Assembly: GCA_023436145.1 (NCBI GenBank)
Contig: JAEZKP010000010.1
Span: forward strand, 1 to 64,000
Length of the DNA stretch: 64,000 nt
Source of the DNA: Fibrobacterota bacterium
GTDB taxonomy: Bacteria; Fibrobacterota; Chitinivibrionia; Chitinivibrionales; Chitinispirillaceae
Direction: 5' to 3'
This document shows, in pieces, positions 46,216-54,497 of the stretch. The stretch's first letter is position 1, and the number at the start of each line of letters is the position of its first letter. Below the pieces are notes generated by a model. The model worked only from the letters and a program-made list of their open reading frames with translations, was not told the origin of the DNA and did no database searches. Position numbers and translations under genes: made by a program.

Positions 46216-48843
46216 TCAGTTAGAACCCCTCTTGCGTTGAACTCCCACAGCGATTTTCTGAACCGAGCTGGATCTGCTATTGGTTTTTTCACTGATAGTG
46301 GTAACACGAATTACAGCGGTATACGTCCCAGTGCCCACTTTTCTACGCTTTTCACTCACGCCATCCCACACCATGAAGAATTTCTGTGTATTTGGATCAA
46401 ACACACCTTCAATATCTTTTTTTATGAGGCTTTTGACAACATCATAAACTGAGGCTGAGCCCTCCATTTTGATTTTACTTTTAATATCCCCCTTAGGTTC
46501 TATCACTATGACCAAACCATTATCTGGCACCTGACGCCCAGCCTGCTCAAAGGCATTTTTAACAATAGGCGGAATGGGGACATCCGGCCGCATGGGATTA
46601 TTAACCGTTTTTATCACTATATCATATTTAACCTCCTGCACCGTGAGTGGTACCTTACGGTTATCAGGATTTAACTGTTTATTATCAATAGTATCACCGA
46701 TACGGGCTGCGGGATTTATCCAGATCATATCACCCTCAGAAACAGCAGACCCGGTCTGCACAGAAATTACTCTGGCAGTATAAAGAGTTGCTTCTCTGCT
46801 GAAAACCCCGTTCTCTGCTAATATCACCTGATAGGCTTTACCACCATGAGAAAAGAGGATTGGTTCTTTTGAGATGAAACTCTCAACCGGTTCAGAAAAC
46901 TCCACCTGCAGGGAATCCTGTTCATTGGAAAAGAGTTTTCCGCTCAAAAGTACCGGTGCGACCCTGTCCTTAGCATTTACAATTGCTTCTGTGATGATTC
47001 CTCCGGCAGGCAGTATTCCACCATTGACCATTATTACATCTGTGGAGGTTACATATGTCCTGATCTCTTTGTTCTGCTCTTTAACATGCAAGGCAATTCC
47101 ATCTTTAACGATACTGATGGAGTCGAGTTTGAAATTGCGGTTGGAAGGCAGCACAATAGAACTTTTCAACTTTTCCAGATCATCCTTAACGACTGAGCCT
47201 TCAACCTTTATATAAATGCTGTCAACTTTTCCATCCGCATTGTTATCATAGTAATGCGCCTCAGGGAACTTGAGTATTTTACCTATAGCAAAGGGATAGG
47301 ACTTGCGAATTGTATCAAGTGGATTATCCGGATTGCGGTAAATCAGAATAATACTGTCGGTGGCTTCATGCTGAAGAATTTTATCTTTAACGTTAGGAGG
47401 TCCGACCTGCCTGTCAAAATTGGCGGAGAATTTCGAATCACCCTCCACCAATGGTAAACCAAGTATATCATGAGATGTTCCTGATTTATGAGTAATCTCA
47501 ACTATCACTGATTTATATCTGTTACTATTGGTAGTAAACACAGCCTCCAGTTTGTTCATGGTTTCATTGACTGCAGTTATGGGTTTACCATCAAACTGAA
47601 GAAAAAGGTCCCGTTCCCAGCAGTTTAAAAATCCCTCAGTTGGCCGGTTTACCTTACTACTGCGTACTATCTTAAATCCGGTTGTAGCAGAGGAGTCATA
47701 TACCCTGCCACTTTTTTCATCTGTCATACGCCAGGTGACTTCCAGCGTAAATTCCGATGTATCGTTTGAAATAGCAAAATCTTTATTGAACTTGAATGCG
47801 CTGTCACTGAAGGTAGTGGAGATCTGGCCATTAAGCTTCATGACAGTAGGTTTACCGGCATTTTTGTTAATAATAATATTCATTACGTTAGACATGAAAA
47901 GAGACATGAGACTGTCACGGTCAGCCCGAAGTACCCATATATCACTTTTAATATTGGTTTCGGAGTATCCATTGTCGCGGATATTTTGAGTCATGTTCAG
48001 GATGACTTCCGGAGCCACCGTTTCTCTATTATGCAGATAAACGGTGAAAGTGGTGGGTGTATTATATCCCATTTCAAAATAGTTTTGTTGTTTATGACCG
48101 TGATTTGAAGGTTTACCATCTGAGAAAAACACTATGAACCGGTTCTCTTTAGGTACCAGGTCTTCTGAGAGTTTTTCAAATCCTTGAAGCGCTCCATCAA
48201 AACCATAATTGATATTAGTACCGCTCTGCATTCTTGCTTCAAAAAGAGGCTGGTACTCCAGCTGCACGCCATTTCTGCCAGTGTTCCTGGTTCTCAATAA
48301 AAATTTAAGAATATCAATTCCACGCATTGTAGTGTCGTTGAAGTTGTATGTTGAATCCAACTTAAGAGGAGGGAGGTAAGCCTGCTCTGAACTAAAGGCA
48401 ATAGAATCAGGAACTCCTTCGAGTACTTCAAAAATATCATGAGTATTCTTGTCGAAATAAAGGCCCGCCCGGAATACCGATAACCCCACCCGGGCACCCG
48501 GTTGTGCCTTAAAAATGGTATCCAGAAGATCTCTGGTCACTTCAAAGCGAGCACCATCAACATCATTTCCACCACCCGCATCTGAAACCATGCTCCCAGA
48601 GTTATCAATAACAAACATGATTGCCGGAGTGTCGGTACTCACACTCTGAGTCATGGCTTCACATGCCCGGATATTGGGTGAAAGCGCAATCACATTATCA
48701 GGTACAGTGATAAGCTGATTGTTAATAGCTTCAGGACAGGATCGGAAACTCCACTCACAAACTTCAGCGGCTTCTATCCCAGGTACGACAATCTGAAAAG
48801 CAACACAGATAAGCAGACTGGCTGTGAATACATTTTTTTTCAT
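46216..48843 (-). CDS. Secreted von Willebrand factor A domain protein
   Basis: This 875-residue protein has a signal peptide (about 1-25), a VWA domain (about 70-330) with an intact MIDAS DNSGSM, and several Ig-like or FlgD-like modules in the C-terminal half (for example APVLLSGKLFSNEQDSLQVEFSEP). A calcium-like motif DNNADGKVDS is present. It would be a surface adhesin or part of an extracellular complex. AGGA precedes the ATG, though a perfect palindrome overlaps this region. Its partner is the downstream barrel-TPR gene. Confidence 0.8.
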   Translation of the reverse strand: MKKNVFTASLLICVAFQIVVPGIEAAEVCEWSFRSCPEAINNQLITVPDNVIALSPNIRACEAMTQSVSTDTPAIMFVIDNSGSMVSDAGGGNDVDGARFEVTRDLLDTIFKAQPGARVGLSVFRAGLYFDKNTHDIFEVLEGVPDSIAFSSEQAYLPPLKLDSTYNFNDTTMRGIDILKFLLRTRNTGRNGVQLEYQPLFEARMQSGTNINYGFDGALQGFEKLSEDLVPKENRFIVFFSDGKPSNHGHKQQNYFEMGYNTPTTFTVYLHNRETVAPEVILNMTQNIRDNGYSETNIKSDIWVLRADRDSLMSLFMSNVMNIIINKNAGKPTVMKLNGQISTTFSDSAFKFNKDFAISNDTSEFTLEVTWRMTDEKSGRVYDSSATTGFKIVRSSKVNRPTEGFLNCWERDLFLQFDGKPITAVNETMNKLEAVFTTNSNRYKSVIVEITHKSGTSHDILGLPLVEGDSKFSANFDRQVGPPNVKDKILQHEATDSIILIYRNPDNPLDTIRKSYPFAIGKILKFPEAHYYDNNADGKVDSIYIKVEGSVVKDDLEKLKSSIVLPSNRNFKLDSISIVKDGIALHVKEQNKEIRTYVTSTDVIMVNGGILPAGGIITEAIVNAKDRVAPVLLSGKLFSNEQDSLQVEFSEPVESFISKEPILFSHGGKAYQVILAENGVFSREATLYTARVISVQTGSAVSEGDMIWINPAARIGDTIDNKQLNPDNRKVPLTVQEVKYDIVIKTVNNPMRPDVPIPPIVKNAFEQAGRQVPDNGLVIVIEPKGDIKSKIKMEGSASVYDVVKSLIKKDIEGVFDPNTQKFFMVWDGVSEKRRKVGTGTYTAVIRVTTISEKTNSRSSSVQKIAVGVQRKRGSN

Positions 48844-48847
48844 GATA

Positions 48848-48863
48848 CTTAATCCTGATTAAG
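48848..48863. promoter_or_regulatory. Palindrome over the VWA gene ribosome-binding site
   Basis: CTTAATC-CT-GATTAAG is a perfect 7-bp inverted repeat with a 2-base spacer. It includes the AGGA of the SD, four bases before the ATG. Binding of a repressor, or folding of the mRNA, could block initiation. This needs a test, since the arms are AT-rich. Confidence 0.4.
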
Positions 48864-49445
48864 TTTAGAGCAAAGAATTATAATTCTGTTTTGTCATTAT
48901 TTCAGATAAAAGATCCACTCTGTTGAGGCAACCTTTTCCTGCATTGCCATTAAATTGGGAATCTTGATTAATTCAATATAAATCCTGCTTTAATCTTTTA
49001 ATGGTATAAAACAGTAATCTATATATAAAATTAAGAGAATTCAACTTAATAAGTTAAACCTGTTTTTTTAAGCAGAAATATCATGGTAAAAACGATTCAT
49101 TAAAACGTTTAAGTGGAAAAAGAATCCAGTTTTAAGCTTAAATATAAAACAGTTCCCTTGTTTTGTTGCCTCGCCATGTTATCCGGTTCAAAATTTTTGA
49201 CTTTTCTTCCCTTCTTTCCTTTTCGCCCGCTTATCTCATCCCTTTCTCCATAGTGTTCTGGATTGCAGGTATTATACACAACTGAGTACTTTAAACAATT
49301 CACCAGTTCAGATTTGACCATCTTTCATTATAGCTAAAGGAGAGTGAACAGTAATCGGCCAGCGATCAAAGTGAAATTAGAAAAAAACCAGTTGATCTGC
49401 TATGGTAAAATTGCTATATTAAAAAGTCTTTATAAGGCAGGAAAC
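48864..49445. other. Intergenic region before the ATP synthase cluster
   Basis: I see no gene beyond a weak minus-strand frame (49109-49321) with no real SD. A TATAAT lies on the minus strand near 48885 and could serve the VWA gene. A GTG at 49344 has AAGGAG almost touching it, too close to be a working start. Confidence 0.35.
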
Positions 49446-49814
49446 ATGAATTCCATACTTAATGCGGAATACACTCTCTTAAAAAAAAATCTTCTGTTTA
49501 TAATTCTTGTCATTTCCGCAATGTTTGTGTCACTGGCAGAAAAAAGCGAAGCCTTTGTTTATAACGATACCGAGAATATATTCTCTTTTTCCAAAACAGC
49601 CACTTCCAACGTTTTCTTCGCAGATTGCAGCTTTGATCTTTCAGATGCCTTACCTGCACACCTGCTTTTAGACACCGATAAAAATCCTTATATTACTAAA
49701 AAGCATTTTTCATATCTTAGATTCCCAAACGAAACCCAATCGGATATCACATATTCACTCCTTAGTATTTCCCCTGGAATGAACCAGTTCCGCTCTACGG
49801 TACTAAGAATTTAG
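49446..49814 (+). CDS. Small exported or membrane protein, function unknown
   Basis: This 122-residue protein starts at the ATG at 49446 (MNSILNAEY), with AGGAAA before it, chosen over a GTG 34 codons upstream. A hydrophobic stretch (residues about 13-33) ending in KSEA looks like a signal peptide or anchor. The remaining 90 residues include one Cys and many Ser/Phe but no motif I know. It lies 171 bases upstream of atpB, where many operons carry atpI, but it does not resemble AtpI. Confidence 0.5.
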   Translation: MNSILNAEYTLLKKNLLFIILVISAMFVSLAEKSEAFVYNDTENIFSFSKTATSNVFFADCSFDLSDALPAHLLLDTDKNPYITKKHFSYLRFPNETQSDITYSLLSISPGMNQFRSTVLRI

Positions 49815-49985
49815 CCTTTCCAAACAACAGCCTGTCCGAATTTTTCTTAACAGGCCTGATCTCAGATTAATAGAATTATATCAGCAGATTCTGCCATGTA
49901 AAAACTACATGCTTTTAACTTCTAATAATCCGGAAATTGTAGCAAAAAGTAACAATATCAAACTCACAGGTAAAAAGGGCAAGTT

Positions 49986-50831
49986 ATGTACCTTATATTT
50001 ATGGTGCTGTTATCAGCCTCCACATTAATGAGTTCACCAGCTAAATCGTCATCTGATTTAGGCAGTGTGCTGATGCATCATGTTACCGACAAAAAAGAAT
50101 GGGCTATCCTGCCGGTTGCCAAACCTATACCTGTAAACGATCTGAGAATAGGCTCTCTCACAATCCCAGTTACTATGCATGTGGTCATGCTTCTTATCGC
50201 CGCAGGAATCCTTTTGACTGTTTTCTGTTCAGCTTTCAGCGGAAAAAAAACCTTACCTGGTAAGCTTGGTATGGCACTTGAACCAATCACACTGTTTGTG
50301 CGTGATGCATTAGTATATCCGGCTATGGGAGAAGAACTTGGAAAGAAATGGCTTCCTTTCTTCTTTACTCTGTTTTTTTTCCTTCTCGTATCCAATATAA
50401 TGGGTTTGGTTCCACTGTTTGGAACTGCTACAGGAAACCTGAGTGTTACCGCTGCACTTGCTTTAATGGTTTTTATCGGGGTAATCGGGCAGGGAATGCA
50501 ACGTAATGGGTTTATCGGTTTTTTTAAAAACATGATCCCCAAAGGACTTCCCTTACCAATAGGCATTTTTATTCTGCTTATTGAAATACCTGGATTGATA
50601 ATAAGGAATTCAGTACTGGCAGTGAGGTTATTTGCGAATATGATAGCAGGGCACTTCGTAATACTCTCATTGCTTTTGCTTATTTTGGTGATACATCCAT
50701 TGGCTGGACTGGTATCGGTTCCACTCGCACTCTTCATTGATTTACTAGAGCTTCTGGTGGCAGTTATTCAGGCAGTGGTTTTTACTATGCTTTCGGCAAT
50801 TTTCATTGGTATGGCAAGCAATCATCATTAG
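49986..50831 (+). CDS. atpB: ATP synthase F0 subunit a
   Basis: This 281-residue membrane protein forms the ion path next to the c-ring. The essential Arg214 is in LAVRLFANMIAGH. Five to six transmembrane helices are visible, and the N-terminal segment looks like a signal or first helix, then an exported loop. SD is weak. It opens the operon atpBEFHAGDC and is followed 27 bases later by atpE. Confidence 0.95.
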   Translation: MYLIFMVLLSASTLMSSPAKSSSDLGSVLMHHVTDKKEWAILPVAKPIPVNDLRIGSLTIPVTMHVVMLLIAAGILLTVFCSAFSGKKTLPGKLGMALEPITLFVRDALVYPAMGEELGKKWLPFFFTLFFFLLVSNIMGLVPLFGTATGNLSVTAALALMVFIGVIGQGMQRNGFIGFFKNMIPKGLPLPIGIFILLIEIPGLIIRNSVLAVRLFANMIAGHFVILSLLLLILVIHPLAGLVSVPLALFIDLLELLVAVIQAVVFTMLSAIFIGMASNHH

Positions 50832-50858
50832 TTGTTTTCTCATAAAAGGAGGTTTTTC

Positions 50859-51104
50859 ATGGAACAATTGGCTGCACTTGGATCGAGTCTGGGTTATTTT
50901 GGAGCAGCAATAGGATTGGGAATGATAGTTATCGGTGCTGGAGTCGGTATCGGAATGATGGGAGGAAAAGCGTTGGAGGCCATGTCCCGGCAACCAGAAA
51001 TAAAAAATGATATCAGGACTCTGATGATTCTTGGTGCAGCACTGGTTGAAGGTGTGGCTTTTTTTGCTGCGGTTGTATGCCTGCTGATAATCTTGACTAA
51101 ATAG
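50859..51104 (+). CDS. atpE: ATP synthase F0 subunit c
   Basis: This 81-residue hairpin of two helices forms the rotor ring. The ion-binding carboxylate is Glu64. At the positions where Na+-type c subunits have Gln, Ser and Thr, this one has Ile31, Gly65 and Val66, so it looks proton-type. The ATG at 50859 follows AAAGGAGG. An upstream in-frame start at 50832 has no SD. Confidence 0.95.
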   Translation: MEQLAALGSSLGYFGAAIGLGMIVIGAGVGIGMMGGKALEAMSRQPEIKNDIRTLMILGAALVEGVAFFAAVVCLLIILTK

Positions 51105-51112
51105 GTAACTTT

Positions 51113-51643
51113 ATGAACCCACAAGATACGATTGCCTCAGTAGCTCGTCACTCTTCCGGTATTGGCCTGTTCTCAATAGATCCTGGATTGGCAATCTGGA
51201 CCTGGGTGATTTTCGGATTACTCTTCATTGTCCTTCGAAAATACGCCTGGGCACCTATGATGGAATCCATTAAGTCAAGGGAGCGTCTGGTTTCCGATAC
51301 TGTTGAGAATGCCAGAAAAACAAAAGAGGAACTGGAGAAAATTGCCCAGCGACAGCAGGCTATGCTCCTGGATGCAGAGGAACAGGCAAGAAAGATAATC
51401 GACGAAGGAAGAAGGGCTGCAGAAGAGGTTGCCAGAAAAGTTGTAGACAAGGCCCGTTCTGATGCACAGGAAACCCTGGAGGATGCGCGGGAAAAAATTG
51501 CACTGGAAAAAGAAAACGCCATAGAACAGATAAAAAACCAGACAGTCGATCTTATTATCAACACATCTGAAAAGTTAATTGAAGAGAGTCTGAATGACCA
51601 GACACACCGTAAAATTGTGGAAAAACATCTGGATAACCTATGA
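51113..51643 (+). CDS. atpF: ATP synthase F0 subunit b
   Basis: This 176-residue stator protein has one N-terminal membrane helix (about 22-42) and a long charged coiled coil that reaches to delta on F1. It starts 9 bases after atpE and overlaps atpH by 4 bases (ATGA). Only one b gene is present, so b is probably a homodimer. Confidence 0.93.
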   Translation: MNPQDTIASVARHSSGIGLFSIDPGLAIWTWVIFGLLFIVLRKYAWAPMMESIKSRERLVSDTVENARKTKEELEKIAQRQQAMLLDAEEQARKIIDEGRRAAEEVARKVVDKARSDAQETLEDAREKIALEKENAIEQIKNQTVDLIINTSEKLIEESLNDQTHRKIVEKHLDNL

Positions 51644-52182
51644 GTAGTAATGCAATTATCCGAAACTATGCCCAGGCATTTTTAAGTGCTGTTGAGGATT
51701 GCGGCAAACTGGAACAGGTACGTAAAGATGTTAAACTTTTGAGAGAATGTTTAAGAGCAGGTGAATCATTTTTCAATCGCCTCTGCTCTCCGGGATTTTC
51801 ACAGGCAGACCGGCTAAATATCATGTCGAAGATGCTGGGTGACCAGGTAATGGATATAACCAGAAATTATGTTTTTCTGATTATGAAGCACCGGCGTCAT
51901 AATCTTCTACTACAGATACTCGACGAGTTTAATGAACTGGCAGACGGAAAGCAACGACTGCTTAAAGCAACCCTGACCAGTGCTTGTCATCTGGATACCA
52001 CTCAAAAGAAAAAACTGCAGAATTCGTTACAGCGGAAAACAGGATGTATACTTGATATTGAATACCGTGTTGATCCCAAACTTCTGGCCGGATTTGTACT
52101 GGTATACGGGGAAACCATGTTTGATTGCAGCACAGCCAATGCACTTAATCAACTCAGGAGAACATTGGATTTCAAATATTAG
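51640..52182 (+). CDS. atpH: ATP synthase F1 subunit delta
   Basis: This 180-residue stator subunit (OSCP family) has the N-terminal helical bundle (RNYAQAFLSAVEDCG) and the C-terminal GFVLVYGETMFDCS segment. Length is normal. It overlaps atpF by 4 bases. The 118-base gap to atpA is unusually long for this operon and holds a repeat relic. Confidence 0.92.
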   Translation: MSSNAIIRNYAQAFLSAVEDCGKLEQVRKDVKLLRECLRAGESFFNRLCSPGFSQADRLNIMSKMLGDQVMDITRNYVFLIMKHRRHNLLLQILDEFNELADGKQRLLKATLTSACHLDTTQKKKLQNSLQRKTGCILDIEYRVDPKLLAGFVLVYGETMFDCSTANALNQLRRTLDFKY

Positions 52183-52262
52183 ATTTCAGATTGGAACAAG
52201 AGATTGTTTATTAAGAATGAGAAATTGTGATTTGAGAGATGTCAGGCACTGGTTATCTCATA
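52183..52262. repeat. Degenerate GATTTGAGATTT-type element between atpH and atpA
   Basis: The spacer carries AGATTTCAGATTGG and TTGTGATTTGAGAGA, closely like the 43.5 kb array and the window's left end. No hairpin with a U-tract or promoter is clear. It may be an insertion scar of a small repeat inside an essential operon. Confidence 0.45.
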
Positions 52263-52300
52263 TTTCTTATTAGTAAGTGTTCAAAAGGAATGGACCTATT

Positions 52301-54493
52301 ATGGATTTATCTTTGAAGACAGGTGAGATAGTTTCGGTTCTCAAACGTGAAATCGAACAGTTCTCCTCTTACTCTCAGAGCTCGGATATCGGAGAGGTTA
52401 TTCAAACCGGGGATGGAATTGCCAGAGTGTACGGCCTGCAATCGGTGATTTCAGGAGAACTTCTGCAGATCGATGTACCGGGTAAAGCTCCTGTGACCGG
52501 GATAGCACTTAATCTGGAAGAGGACAATGTAGGAGTAGTGCTTCTTGACGATGGTGCACATGTAAAAGAGGGAGACATTGTCCGGAGAACAGGTACAGTT
52601 GCCCGTGTACCCGCAGGTGAACAACTTCTGGGAAGAATCGTTGATCCGCTTGGTCGTCCACTGGATGATGGTCCGGCTATTAAGACCACAATTACCAGAC
52701 CTGTTGAATGTAAAGCACCTGGCATCATAGACAGGCAGGATGTCTGTGAACCACTGTTTACCGGGATAAAGGCCATCGATGCACTGGTGCCAATCGGTAA
52801 AGGTCAGCGGGAACTGATAATAGGTGATCGCAGAACCGGAAAAACAGCTCTGGCTATAGATGCGATTATTAATCAGGGGAAGAATGTTTCAGAACCGGTT
52901 TACTGTTTTTATGTAGCAATTGGCCAGAAACGCTCTTCCATTGTCAGGGTAGTGGAAAAGTTGCGTCAGCATGATGCTCTGAAATATACCACGGTAGTAT
53001 GTGCCACAGCCGGAGATCCTGCACCACTTCAGTACATTGCTCCATATGCAGCATGTGCCATGGCGGAATATTTCCGCGACAGCGGGCGACATGCGCTGAT
53101 AATATATGATGATCTTACCAAACAGGCTCAAGCCTACCGTCAATTGTCTTTGTTATTAAGAAGACCGCCGGGACGTGAAGCCTATCCAGGGGATATTTTC
53201 TATCTGCACTCACGTTTACTTGAAAGAGCAGCAAAGCTTAGTGAGAAGCGTGGCGGGGGATCTCTTACTGCACTTCCTATCGTGGAAACACAGGCTGGAG
53301 ACATTTCCGCTTACATCCCCACCAATGTCATATCAATAACTGATGGTCAGATATTCCTGGAATCGCACCTGTTTAATTCCGGTATACGGCCTGCCATAAA
53401 TGCTGGAATTTCAGTATCACGGGTTGGTGGAGCGGCTCAAATAAAAGCTATGCGACAAACTGCCGGTTCTCTACGGCTTGAACTTGCTCAGTTCCGTGAA
53501 CTTGCCTCCTTCAGTCAGTTCTCAGCCGATCTGGATAAAGCTACCAAGGCGCAACTTGATCGCGGAGAGCGACTCACCGAAATTCTTAAGCAAAAGCAGT
53601 ATCAACCCATGGAGATAATGAATCAGGTGATGATTATTTACGCCGGCACCCATGGCTATTTTGACAAATACCCAGTCTCCAAGCTGGAAATCTATGAACG
53701 GCATCTTCATCTTTTCCTCAGGGAAAAATATGGTTCCTTCATGGATAAACTGAGAGAATCAGGACAGTTTACAGAAGAGCTGCATAAGGAGGCAAAATCG
53801 GTGCTGGATGATTTTGCCGGACTATTCGATCCGTCAATATCTATCGAGAGTCTGGAAGCTCAGTTTTCCAGCAGATATGCTCTGGCGATGGCTGATTCAC
53901 CGGGACTAAGCCGCTCTGAGATGTTAAAATTTATCGAGAGAGCTACTGCTAAAGAATTATTGTCTCCATCTCTGGAAAAAGAAATTGGCGACATTCTTCA
54001 GCCCGAAGAGCAGGATATTACACTTAAAGACAGTTTCAATAGAATCGTTGAAGAATGTGTAATACTGGATATAGAGCAGCAACTCAGCCTTGAAGAGGTG
54101 TTTAAACAAGCTGCAGACCAGCTTTCCGAAAAGGTGGAATTTGAGGCAGGTGAAATATTCAGCAGACTCATGGATCGCGAAAAAACCAGCTCAACTGCAC
54201 TTACACCGGTGTTTGCAGTTCCTCATCTGGTGGTTCCTGGTGAACACAAATTTGCGCTGGTCGCAGTTCGCAGCAAACCTGGAATCTCTTTCAGTGTGAG
54301 TGCGCCAAAAATCCGGGCAACTTTCTTTCTGGCAGGAACAATAGATGAGCGTAACACTCATCTGCAGGCATTAGCTTCTATTGCCCAGTCAGTAAACGAT
54401 CATAACTTCCTTGATAGATGGTTGAAGGCACAAAACAGCAATGAATTACGCTCAATTATGCTGAAAACGCGGAGAAAAAGGGAAGCGGTGTAA
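52301..54493 (+). CDS. atpA: ATP synthase F1 alpha subunit fused to a PTS EIIA-type domain
   Basis: The first ~508 residues are a normal alpha subunit, with P-loop GDRRTGKT (175-182) and the Arg finger in SVSRVGGAAQ (Arg374). A linker of about 65 residues follows, then ~158 residues (573-730) that read as a PTS EIIA fructose/Ntr-type domain: VEECVILDI, LMDREKTSST, FAVPH (His642 at the phosphorylation position), then RATFFLAGTIDERNTHLQ and RWLKAQ. This version is closest in pattern to EIIA domains fused to bacterial antiporters and chloride channels. There is no stop or frameshift between the parts. The ATG at 52301 is preferred over a GTG eight codons earlier, both near AAAGGA. Alpha occurs three times per enzyme, so three EIIA domains would hang near the base of F1. 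Function is probably regulatory, by phosphorylation or ligand binding, but this is inference. No other PTS gene is in the window. Confidence 0.9.
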   Translation: MDLSLKTGEIVSVLKREIEQFSSYSQSSDIGEVIQTGDGIARVYGLQSVISGELLQIDVPGKAPVTGIALNLEEDNVGVVLLDDGAHVKEGDIVRRTGTVARVPAGEQLLGRIVDPLGRPLDDGPAIKTTITRPVECKAPGIIDRQDVCEPLFTGIKAIDALVPIGKGQRELIIGDRRTGKTALAIDAIINQGKNVSEPVYCFYVAIGQKRSSIVRVVEKLRQHDALKYTTVVCATAGDPAPLQYIAPYAACAMAEYFRDSGRHALIIYDDLTKQAQAYRQLSLLLRRPPGREAYPGDIFYLHSRLLERAAKLSEKRGGGSLTALPIVETQAGDISAYIPTNVISITDGQIFLESHLFNSGIRPAINAGISVSRVGGAAQIKAMRQTAGSLRLELAQFRELASFSQFSADLDKATKAQLDRGERLTEILKQKQYQPMEIMNQVMIIYAGTHGYFDKYPVSKLEIYERHLHLFLREKYGSFMDKLRESGQFTEELHKEAKSVLDDFAGLFDPSISIESLEAQFSSRYALAMADSPGLSRSEMLKFIERATAKELLSPSLEKEIGDILQPEEQDITLKDSFNRIVEECVILDIEQQLSLEEVFKQAADQLSEKVEFEAGEIFSRLMDREKTSSTALTPVFAVPHLVVPGEHKFALVAVRSKPGISFSVSAPKIRATFFLAGTIDERNTHLQALASIAQSVNDHNFLDRWLKAQNSNELRSIMLKTRRKREAV

Positions 54494-54497
54494 GAAT

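Noticed and set aside
49109..49321. 70-residue minus-strand frame before the ATP synthase cluster
   Set aside because: Weak SD, no family signal and an unlikely composition.
50078..50737. 219-residue frame antisense to atpB
   Set aside because: It mirrors the conserved a subunit and has no SD or family signature.
52301..54493. Alpha-EIIA as an artefact of two adjacent genes joined by a missed stop
   Set aside because: The frame is continuous for 730 codons, the linker is normal coding text, and no SD with ATG or GTG fits a separate EIIA gene start near residue 573. A sequencing error cannot be fully excluded without reads.
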